From Gonium pectorale (taxonomy: Eukaryota > Chlorophyta > Chlorophyceae > Chlamydomonadales > Volvocaceae), in assembly GCA_001584585.1 (NCBI GenBank), contig LSYV01000012.1:1206952-1270951 (forward strand): a stretch of 64,000 bases of DNA, given 5' to 3'. How positions within the stretch are numbered: position 1 is the first letter of the stretch; each line of letters begins with the position of its first letter. Both the position numbers and the translations under genes were made by a program. Positions 22,805 through 33,000 of this stretch are shown here, in pieces. The notes below the pieces were generated by a model. That model made no database searches and was not told the origin of the DNA. It saw only the letters and a program-made list of their open reading frames with translations.

Positions 22805-25800
22805 TCACACGCGTCCGCACACGAAGTCGGCGATGAGGCGCGGCACCGCGCTGTCCAGCCCCGCCACGTCCATCATCCCGGGGTCCTCCGGATCCGCGAT
22901 GCTGAAGCCGCTCGAGCTGAGGCCCAGCACGACCAGCTTGGCATTGGGCAGCCCCAGCGCCGACCGGTAGCGGCGCAGCGCCTCCGTGGGGTGCGTGCCG
23001 CCGAACCAGGTCTCGTTGTCGGTCAGGATGACGAACACGTCGGCGGCCAGGCGCCGCTCCGTGGCATACAGCATGGGCAGCGCGCAGTCGGTGCCGCCCA
23101 TGGGGATGGCGCCGGCGCGCTGCACCACCGACTCCAGCTTCTCGTCGGCCTGGGGAGGTGGAGGGACAGGACGCGGACGGGAAAACGTTCGCGGCGTCAA
23201 GTGGCTGTGACACAAGACAGCGCAAGGCACAAAGTGGACGGCTCAGCCGGTCAAGACGGCGTGGCGTTGGTCAGGCGTTAGGTGAACACAGGAACACTCG
23301 CACGCGCAAAGCAGCAGTGCCCGCAACACCGGTATACGGTGCATGGCTGCCGCACCCGATAGCAACCGCGTCTTTCGGCCACTCTAGAACCCGGTTGCAA
23401 ACCTTCACCACTGCCTGCCTCCCTCCCGCCCTCCCACCCTCCCTCTCCGCCCTCTACTCCTGCCGCACGCCTGCACAGCTCAGCACTTGCCCACTCACCC
23501 CGACGTTGAACTCCACCAGCTCGTGCGAGAAGGCCAGCGTCTTGAGCCACGGCTCGCTGCGCACCAGGCTCATCAGCACCGCCGCCGCCGCCTGGCGGCA
23601 CTGCACCGACGTCATGCCGGCGCACTGGCAGCACATGGAGCCGCTCACGTCCAGCCCCACCACGTAGCGCCGGCCCGTGGGCTCCACGTTCTTGAAGGCT
23701 AGGTAGAACCCCGCCTCCAGCGCCTCGCACACCGCGGGCACTGCCTCCCACCGCGCCACGCCGCGCGCGCCCTGGCCGTTGCGGTACGTGCACAGCGCCT
23801 CCAGCAGCGTCATCGGGTGCACGCGCGCCGCCGCCAGGGCCCGCGGGTCGGTGAGGCGGCACGTGATGCGTGCCAGGCAGTCGGCGCGCTGCGTGACGCC
23901 TAGCTGGGTCATGCGTCCCAGGTTGCGGACCAGGGCGGTCAGGGGCATGCCCACCTCCAGGAAGGCCGACCACACCTCCGGGCAGCGCAGCAGGCCCGTG
24001 TCACCCACGTGCTCGTGGCCGAAGCGGTGTCGCCGGATGAGCGCGACCGCCGCCTCCACCGCGGCAGCGTGCTCGGTGGCATTGGCGGCGACAGCGTCGG
24101 GGCTGGGCTGTTGCGGACGCTGCTCCTCCTCCGCCGCGGACTTGCTGTCATCGCCGGCAGCGGCGCGCTCATCGCCGGAGCTGGAGGCGGCGGCGACGGC
24201 GGCGGCGCCCCGGCCGCGGCGCCGCTTGCCGCCGCCGCGGGCGCCTGACGGCCCCGCAGACGCGGGCTTGGGCTCCTTGATCAGCGGCGGCGGGGCGCGA
24301 ATCACCTTGCGCAGGCGGTGTGCGTCGAAGAGGTACTGCATCACTGGGCTCAGCTCCGGGGCCGGTGTCGGAGCCGGGGCGTCGGCGTCGGCGTCGGCCG
24401 CAGGGGCAGGAGCCGGGGCAGCCGATGCGGTGGTGACCTCCATGTCGCCACCAGCCGCAGGCGCCTCCACAGCGTTCGACTCCGTTCCGTCAGCCGCGGC
24501 AGCAGAGGCGGCGGCCGCCGCCTTGCTGCGGCGCGCCGGCTTGGCCTGGCCGGGGAGCGTCCCGTGGGTCAGGAACGCAAAGATGGCCTTCATATCCGCC
24601 ACCCGCAACGCCTCGGCGGCAGCCGCCACGGCGGCGCTGTTCACCTCCCCGCCGCCCGAAGCAGCGGCGGCGGCGACGGCGGCGGCAGCCTCGGCTGCAG
24701 CCGCCGCAAGCGCGCCCTGCTCCGTGGCCGCCGCGCCACCCTCTGCGCCGTCCTCGTCGTCATCGCCAACGGCCGCTGCGGAGGGCTGCAGCACTACCCA
24801 CTCATCGTCCGACTCCTGACCGCCAGCCGCCTCCACCACCTTGGGCGCTGCCGCCTCAGCCCCCACCTCCGCCTCCGCAGCGCCAGTTGCCGCCGCCGCC
24901 TCTGCCGCGGCCTGCTCCCGCTTCTGCCGCTTGGCGGCGTGCAGCTCTGGGTCGGGGTGCGCAAGGCGCAACAGGTCGGCGTGGCTCCAGCCGTTGCGCT
25001 GGCTGTACTTGGTGGCCTGGTAGGCGACCGCCGCAGGGCTCCGGTCCAGGTACCAGCGCGACACGGTGCGCCGCATGGCCCGGCCCCAGCTGACCTTGCC
25101 GTTGCGGCCGGCGACCGCAATGGGACCGCCGCGGCCGCCTGGCTCACCCAGTCGAGGACAGCCCGTGGTTCTGCCGCGTCGTCGCCTGTCCGCACGGCCC
25201 GCGCCGCCTCGCCCAGCTCCTTGCAGCGCTGCACCCACTCGAAGAGGGTGGAGGCAGTGCGACAGACGGCCGGCACGGCGGCCAGCGCGGCGCGGCGGGT
25301 TGCTGCGTCGCCCAGCCGCGCGCAGATCGCGAGGACGAAGATGCCTGCGGGGCAGCACGGGAGGGAGGGTCAGAGAATCTTATACAAGTAATGGAGGGCC
25401 AATGGCCATGACAAGACGCCGATCCTCACAGGACTCGGACCAGCAGCATGGACATCTGAGCAGAGCAGTATTACGATTCTGCATGTAGGACGCGCAGGCG
25501 ATGCTACATGGGAGGTAAAGCGTTGTTCCGGCATAGCAGTGCAAGGCGCAATGCTATCGACTTCGCCGCCGGTCGCAACAGCCAACACTGCACAAGTGCC
25601 TGAGCGAGCGGTCACGCCGTCACCCAGCAGGGAGGCTACTCGGTCTCCTTGTGCCACTCGAGCTCAAGTACTGGAGGTCATTTCGCTGCCCCGCGCGACC
25701 CACATCGCTGCACCCACGCACCTGGCGACTGGCGGGGTGCGCGCCCCTCCTGCGAGATGCACTTAACCTCGTCCACCACCCGCTCTCCCTGCCCAGCCGC

Positions 25801-26227
25801 CAGCAGCCGCAGCACGCACTCAGCGTTCTGGAGTTCCATGCCGTCGCGAGATACGTAGTAATTGTTGGCTATTGAATGGGGGGCGGGACGTGGGGACGTG
25901 GGGACGTGGGGTCAGGGGGACGTGGGTGCACGGGCGGAGAGGAGGGCTGATTGTGATGACAGAGAAAACAGCGGGATTCTACATCTCAAATCCGGCAGCA
26001 ATCACCAATCAGGCAGTGCACAAGCCAGGTCACGCCGACGAACACTCGTCAAAGAGTGCACGATGAACCGGAACCATCGCCTCACCATCAGCTCCGAGAA
26101 TGATGAAGCGGCGCAGCCGGTCCATGTCGTCGATCTTAAACACGTAACCACCCGCATTGTTCATGACCTGGGCGTCGTTCAGCGGCTCCGACTGAGGCAC
26201 ATCACGAGCAGCCGCGTCGGCATCCAT
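22805..26227 (-). CDS. RO60: Ro60 / TROVE-domain RNA-binding protein with vWA domain
   Basis: Ro60 is a ring-shaped protein that binds Y RNAs and misfolded small RNAs. Exons on the minus strand are 26227-26086, 25868-25722, 25344-25148, 25094-23499 and 23149-22805, giving about 808 residues (human 538). The start region matches Ro60 closely: PLNDAQVMNNAGGYVFKIDD and RLRRFIILGADG. Next come NYYVSRDGMELQNAE, VKCISQEGRAPRQSPG, YSQRNGWSHADLLRLAHPDP, MPLTALVRNLGRMT, VHPMTLLEALCTY and FKNVEPTGRRYVVGLDVSGS, the last holding the DxSxS metal-adhesion motif of the vWA domain. The protein ends IPMGGTDCALPML and VILTDNETWFGGTHP. Three Ala/Glu/Asp-rich segments expand exon 4 within the HEAT-like TROVE region. 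Intron 3 is only 53 bases (25095-25147). A Met at 26251 is an alternative start. Intron 1 holds a short GACGTGGG tandem repeat. Confidence 0.95.
25885..25926. repeat. short GACGTGGG tandem repeat in Ro60 intron 1
   Basis: Three adjacent GGACGTGG-type units, followed by a fourth after a short interruption, lie in the first intron of the Ro60 gene. It looks like an ordinary minisatellite seed. Confidence 0.8.
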
Positions 26228-27489
26228 GGCACTGGTCGAGAAGCTAAGCAAATTCGATAGTCGCCTGGCTTGGATCAGGCAGCGAGCGGCTGGTCCGCAG
26301 AGGCGGGGGCCGCCCGGCCGTGCTCCCGAGACGCGACCGTTGGTTTTGAGGCCAGCAAGTTCAGCGCGAAGGTCAACAAGTAGGTATGACGGCGATTTGC
26401 AAATACCGGCGCCGGACTCGCCTTAAACCCAAGGTCCCTGTCCGGCAGATCGTTGCCTGTGTGCAGTTGGTGGGAAGCTGCAGTATGCCTCTCGAGGCCA
26501 CGGCCTTTGGCGAGTCAGTGAAGCCTTACAGGCCGGCCCGGTGGAATGTGCTATGTGCATCGGCGCCGGAGCAGTTGCTCCGTCCTGCCTACGTCGCTGC
26601 CTCGTCAGCCAATGCGAAGCAGTGCGTAGAGACAACCAACGACCTACATTCGACAGTCTCTTTACCTCGTTAGGTTCCCTTGGCTGGACTATTTGTCAAG
26701 CTGCATCCGATGCCAGCCACCCATGCCAGCCACCCATGAAGCCCCTTGCGATCTGCTGCGCCATGTCTCTCCGTTGTTGCCACACGTCCCAAATCCCAAA
26801 CTCCATCCTGATTTCCTGGGTTCGGACGGGTGAACCCGGCAATGTCACAGGCGAAGGGGTGTATGTTACAGAGGAAGGTAGCGGAGGCTTCCTTGGGGGG
26901 GGGGCGGGGCGGGCAGGGTTACCGTTAAGTCGTGGTAGTAGAGCAATGTGAGACCAAGCAGCCCTGCTGTCTTACCGAGTCTTACCTGAGCACTGAGGCC
27001 AAGAAGGCCACTGCCGGGTGGCTTGCAAGTACTGGATTACATCGGGCACAAGCACGTGGATTCTGACAAACACGGACGAGTAGTGACATTTGCAAAAGGG
27101 GGGAGATAACGGAGTAGTGACTGGCCATACCAAATTATACTTGCGCAGCGGCGCGGTGGCGGCGCAGGCGGGCGCAGGCTTCCCCTGCGGTGCGATGGCT
27201 GAAGGCGCGGCTGAAAGTAAGGTTCCGCATAGCTCATTATATGCGTAACCCCGGTACGAGGTTAGAGCTGGTGCGCTACTTACGACCTTTAAAGCCGTAG
27301 GTCTCGGGTCCGATTCCTGGGGCAACCCCCACTTTCGGGTGGGCAGCAAGTTCAAGAAAGCAAAGACTGACTTGACAGAGGCGGGGGACCTAACGGCTCG
27401 TATCCCGCCGGGGGGGCAGATCCCCCAAAGCCTTTACCTTTCACCTTTGGTCCATGAGTAATCCCGTAAATACCGTGCCTTATGCGTGC
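26228..27489. other. upstream flank of Ro60 and 5' flank of a retrotransposon remnant; no gene supported
   Basis: The first few hundred bases should hold the Ro60 promoter and 5' leader. From about 26850 the composition changes and becomes patchy up to the retrotransposon remnant. This could include 5' non-coding retrotransposon sequence, but I cannot delimit a long terminal repeat. 26715-26745 holds a short CCAGCCACCCATG direct repeat. Confidence 0.35.
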
Positions 27490-28810
27490 TAGACGAGCGG
27501 TTTTGTAGGCTGCACAAGCTTAAGCTGGTACACGAGAAGGCGGCGTTCCGCATGCGCGCAGATGAGTTGCGGAGTACTTCCTACGCGCGCGCATGCAACC
27601 CTCGCGCTGACATCGACACAGCTGGCGGTCGGTGAGATGACGAAGAGCTGCGATCCATTCGCCTCGTCGGTCTGGCCCATGGCTCGGACTTTGTAATGCA
27701 GGCCGAGATGGTAGGCCTGATGCCGGACCGCTGCCTTCTGGCGCTGGAACGGGCCATAGCCGAGAAGGAGACGGAAGGAGTAGCTGCTGCGCACCACGGC
27801 GAGCGCGGGGGTCGTGGGTGCCGTCGGCGGCGCCGGCTACCGCCATACTGCGGCAGCGCTGGGACGTATGGGCTCGACGGCTGCGGCGGCGCGGCTTGCC
27901 AGGCGCGCAGTGGCAGCAGCAGCAGCAGGAGCGGCCCGGCCCCGGGCCTCAGGGTGCTGGCGGCGCAGCCGACCAGTGCCGCTGCTGTGGGCAGCAGAGG
28001 CGCTTACTAGTGCGTGAGTGCCCCATCCACCTGGCAGACGAGACAGCAGGCCTTCGTCGCCACATTTGGACGCCTGTACCAGGCCTCTACGTACATAGCC
28101 GTGTCGGCGGCGGCGGTCACGTTGCCAGAGGCCGCCTGCCACGAGCAGCTGGCGGCAGGTGACGCAGCCGTCGGGCGCTGCTTCAAAGTCCGCAACCTGG
28201 ACCCCGCGCGTTTCTACCTCGGCATGGAGATCAGTCGGGAGCCCAGCTCAGGCGCCTTTTCAGCCGCACCATTGCACGGCCGTGGAGCGGGCTGAGCTAC
28301 CCAGCTGGCACCCGCAGCAAGGCAGCATTGGCCTGCGCTTCGGCGGCGGTGCCATGGCCGATGCCTTTGCTGGTTTTTCCATTCGGTCTGGGCCGGCGAA
28401 CCAGCCACGCGCCGCTCAACCGCGGGCTGCGTCTTTCAGCTCGGCCTCGCCACTGCGACCTGCGCCAGCCATCTCCAGTGTACCGTGGCGGCATCTATCG
28501 TCGGTGGAGGCGGAATATCAGGCAGCCGCACCAGCCGTCTGCGAGGTGTTTTGGCTGCGCAAGCTGGCCGCTGAGCGCTGACGAAGGGCCATCAGATGAA
28601 CTCGCGGGGCGCTCCTAGCCTGGCGCTCCAAGCACATTCTTGTACGTTCTCCACCACCACCTAGTGCGCGAGCGAGTGCCGCGCGCCGTGATGTGGCGCT
28701 CCGCTACTGCACCACGGTCCACGGAGCACATGGTGGCGGGCCTGCTAACTAAGCGGCTGGGAGAGATCAAGTTCTGCCGCTACCGTGACACGATGGACGT
28801 GCGGCGGTAG
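27490..28810 (+). mobile_element. decayed Ty1/copia-type LTR retrotransposon, internally deleted
   Basis: Fragments of copia proteins lie in order on the plus strand but in several frames with stops. A gag-like helical stretch covers about 27505-27810 (LHKLKLVHEKAAF, then MQAEMVGLMPDRCLLALERA). At about 27985-28020 a degenerate zinc knuckle reads CRCCGQ...VREC, with the His missing. The end of a reverse transcriptase follows at about 28170-28250 (GRCFKVRNLDPARFYLGMEI). An RNase H region at about 28413-28566 shows RSTAGCVFQLG and, one frame away, SSVEAEYQAAAPAVCEVFWL. The tail at about 28700-28810 (EHMVAGLLTKRLGEIKF) is the copia C-terminus. Integrase and most of the reverse transcriptase are absent, so gag was joined to the 3' end by deletion. 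No long terminal repeats could be defined by eye. The element is non-functional. Confidence 0.75.
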
Positions 28811-30027
28811 CCTGCCTAGTGGCGTAGGGAGGGAACGCCGCTGTTGAAGGTACCAACAAAGAGCAGCGTGCATAGAAAGCGGGAGCCCGCCTCTGTAGTC
28901 GCCAGTAATGCGGGCGGGTAAAAAGGAAGGCAAGTGACGTTCGTCCCACCCCGCAAAGACCGGCTTACCAGCTTACCCAGTCCTACCCAGTTTGTGGGAC
29001 TGCACCTGGTAGACTGCTAGTTGCAAGGTTACTCGGCGATGTTGTCGTCATGGGCACCGGTCCGATGGTGCTCAGCGGCTGCCAGAACGGCGTGCGCCCG
29101 TACCAAGGGCGATGCCGGTATAGGAGAGTTGCCTTTGAGGGGCAGGGCACTTCATGTGTATTGAGGGGCTTCAGCACTGTTGCCCGGACCGTGTAGTCAA
29201 GACTGAAGCCCATACATATGCCCTATGAGCTCTGGCCGTATTTCGCTGGTTTTGCGGATCTACAGAGATCAGGGACTTCGGGCTAAGAGCGAAGCGGCCC
29301 GCTTGTGCTTTTTACCCTGTTATACTTCTTGACGGTAAATGGATGGCGGTGTGCCAGGCTAAACTCTGCCCCGGCTTCCCGCCCCTCGCCGCGTTAGCCT
29401 CGCCTGGCCTATTCGTCCAGCGGGAAGACCGGAAAGCAATGCAAGCTTATTACGCTGCCCCAGTACTTAGTAAGGGAACATCATGGTGCATTGACATGGA
29501 GGGGTCCTGGGAATAACCGATTCGCCCATGGTGACAGGGCTCTTGGACTGAGAAGTGGGCGGATCAAGCTTGATCAGGGCAGAGCCCGATATGCTGCACC
29601 GTGTGCTTTACTGAGAGTCCAGAGCACAAATGCACACAGTACCCGAGTGCAAGGGTCATGGACTGATGCGTGTAAAGACATGCCGCGCGCTGACCCGTTC
29701 TCCTAGATTCGGCTGCTGCCTTCGCGCCCACACCGCGCGCACAGGCGGCTGTGGATCTGGCTTGCCTGGTCATACCAAATTCATACCCGATTAGTTACAA
29801 CCGGAACGGTAAGTGGGGTCCCCCCTCGGAACAAGGCGCCTGCAGACACTTCTCCACAGTTCACGAAGGACGAGGCTTAGGGACGAAGGACTAACAAACT
29901 AAGGCTAACAAGGGGTCAAAACGTGTGTGTGTACGGTGTTCGGTACGGTAATTGCGGCGTTAGTCACAGACGTTGACGCTGCTGAGCCAACATTAGATTC
30001 ACGCGTTGCTGCGATCATCACTTTGTA
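28811..30027. other. 3' flank of the retrotransposon remnant and upstream of the BASS gene; nothing recognised
   Basis: This 1.2 kb stretch has no recognisable coding exon. Part of it may be 3' non-coding retrotransposon sequence, but I found no convincing repeat of the 5' flank. The end should contain the promoter and leader of the transporter gene at 30028. Confidence 0.35.
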
Positions 30028-33000
30028 ATGCAAGTCGCTATGGTGCCACTGCAAAGAACAGCTTTGGCCAGTCGACCCGCTCTGATCCTGGCACCCTGCA
30101 GACCGCATGCTAAAATTACGCCCCATTTCCGGATATCTAACTGCGATCGGTCCATTTGTCGCTCTGCGGGCAATGACTCGCTCCCACCGAAGAGCCGCGA
30201 CGAGGGCGTGCCGGCCTCTGTGCAAGCCGGAGAACCGCTTTTAGATTCCAGCTTGGCTTCGGGCCCTGCGGCGCCAGCTCCTAACCTCCATGGCAACGTG
30301 GCCCCGGCGGAACAAACGTCGGCACCACCGCCCTCCCCTCCCCCTCCATCCTTGGAGGACAAGCTCGCAGCATTGTGCGGCCGCATTACCTCACTATTCC
30401 CGCTGTGGGTGGTGCTAGCGGCGGGTGCAGCGTTGTGGCGGCCTGAGCTCTTCACCTGGTGAGCTTAGCCGAACCGGCTTGGCCAGGTTGGGGCGCTCTC
30501 CTCTCCTGCGCCTGTCCTACTTTGGCCCAAGTGCGGACCGAAGCGGCCCTAGTGCCACAGAGCGACGGCCGACTTGTGGCGGGAGGGCGGGTGGTGTTGG
30601 AAAGGACGGGGGCGCCATGACAATCGCAGGTCAGGCGGCGGCCGCTGGTCGTTGCTGTGCCGCCCTCGACACACGGTCCTGCGGCAAGGTGTGCAGCATG
30701 CCAATGTGCTGCATTGGGCGTTCGTCCTCGTCAGTCTGGCGGGAGGTGTCACAACGGGGTGAAGGACGTCAATCTGTGCAGCGAGCTCTGTTGGATGGCG
30801 ATGGTGTTTGAGGTGTTTGAGGCGAGCGGGAAGATACCCAGGAAGGCTGTATATCTGTTCCCGACCGAACCCCACTACCCCCTTCTCCCTGGCCAGCGTC
30901 CTCGTCCCCATGCCTCCTCTCGCCACTCCGCCCACCTCATCCTGTTGATATCCACACCCTTTGCCGCAAAGCCCCCCCCCCCACCCCCCACCCCACCCCG
31001 CCTGCCAGGCTGCCCACCCGCTTCATCACGTGGGGCCTGGCGCTGACGATGCTGGGCATGGGTCTCACCATGCGCCTCTCCGACTTCACCGAGGTGTTCC
31101 GTCGCATGCCGCAGCTGCTGCTGCTGGGCATGGCTCTGCAGTACACCGTCATGCCGGGACTGGGCTGGGCCCTCTCCAGGCGGGTCACGCTTGACGATGG
31201 GTTTATGGGCTGAGGGGCTGGATGGGGAGCACGGCTGTCCGAGCACCGCACCGCACCGCAGTGTCACGGCTGCGGGTGGCGGGCAGCATGTACAGGAGCT
31301 GAAAATGCCCTCCTACCTGTGCAGCCGTGGGCTCCCTACGCTTCTCCGCACCTTCTCCATGAATCTTGGGTCTCCTCCTCTTGGGGTACCTCCGCACCTC
31401 CGCCGCGCGGCCTTCAGCCAATACCCACCCCCCTCACACATACACTTTGCAGGTACGCTGGCCTGGCCGCTCCGCTGGCGGTGGGCATCGCGGTGCTGTC
31501 GGCCTGCCCGGGCGGCACGGCCTCCAACATTGTTGCCTTCCTGGCGCGCGGAGAGATGGCGGTGGGTTGCGGGGCTGCTTGGCTGTTGTTTAGGCGCTCG
31601 AGGCCCTGGAGACCCTGGTCCCCATCCAGGGGTTTTGCGCAGGGGTTCTTGCAGCTGCCCTCTTTCCCATTTCGCCGGCAGCCCTTTGCTTTCTCTTCCT
31701 TTCACCGGCATGCACAACGGAGGGCAATGGAGCTACGCGTGTGCTACACGCGCAGTACCCGTACCCGCTTCAGCTTGCCCTGCTGATGGACCTCACCAGC
31801 CGTCGGAAAACCATATCAAGCAAGCCGTATGCAGCAAGGCGGTGCGAGCGGGCAAACAAATGTCTCGCGCAGACAGACAGGCTTCGTTACAGTATCAGGA
31901 AACCAAAGGGAATGCTCGCGCTTAGACAGACAGATTTCGCGCAGACAGACAGACAGACTTCGCGCACACTCGCGCACGGACTGCTCGACTGCTCGACTGT
32001 TTTACCTCGCCTCGCTCGCCTACCTCGCATAGTCTGTTTGCAGCCTGTCCACAAGCACGCATGACGTAACACACTCGCGCACAAAATGTAATTTTTGCCT
32101 CTATGTTGGCTATATGTAATCGATTGCCTAGTGTGGCATCAAGTGTGGCAGCCGACGGAAATGTCGGACAATGGGGTCGTCATCGTATAGTGGTCAGTAT
32201 CCCCGCCTGTCATATGTCGCATCTATGTGGTCTGCGGTGCGCGGGAGGCCGGGGTTCGATTCCCCGTGACGGCGTTTTGAAGATTTGGCAGTGTCTTTTC
32301 CAGTAATGGCTGCTTCCCTTATATCCAGAAATCCTAGCGCGTCGCAGGGCCTTGCCATCACGTGTAACGAAGTCTGTCTGTCTGCCACCAGTTGCCACCT
32401 GTTGCCACCACAAAATGCCGTACAAATGTACACTGTGCGCGTCTTGTCGTACATAAGCGTTGTCGTATTGCTGCGGAAAGGGTTGCCTTCCCTGCTTCCG
32501 TTTCCTTTTTCGCTAGAGTTCAGCACCTGCGGGCGGGGGCGCCATGGACGAAATGCGAATATTGGCGTATTATGTCATCAATCGTGACAGCCAAATGACG
32601 AAGTCGGAAGTTGGGTTCGTCATCATATAGTGGTCAGTATCCCCGTCTGTCAGTTGCCATGCCATTGTACACCATGCCGTACCATTGTGCACTGTGCGCA
32701 ACTTGGCGTCGTCACGTTGACGCTGAAGTTCAGCACGTGGGGGGGGGGGGGCATGGACGACATGCGAACATTAGGGTGGCGGAGCCGGTCATGGTCCCCG
32801 TCTCTATCCAGCTTCAGCGCCTGACGCCAAAGTCTGGGGTGTCTAGTGCCCCAGACAGCCTATCGGTAGGCTCCCACTGCAGCGGGCGGGGCCTCCATAA
32901 AAGTAATCATGTCTCGATGGCTAAAACCCAAGTCACCCTCAAACTGGTCCCGGAGCTGTTCGTAACACGGGCATTCGCAGACCACGTGCAGTTCATCCTC

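Noticed and set aside
22192..22836. 214-codon plus-strand open frame downstream of Ro60
   Set aside because: It overlaps the Ro60 C-terminal exon in antisense and has no family resemblance.
23779..25391. Very long plus-strand open frames (346 and 357 codons)
   Set aside because: They are antisense to the GC-rich Ro60 exon 4; the minus strand carries the conserved protein.
27282..27345. tRNA-like B-box sequence GGGTCCGATTCC
   Set aside because: No matching A box, acceptor stem or anticodon arm could be drawn.
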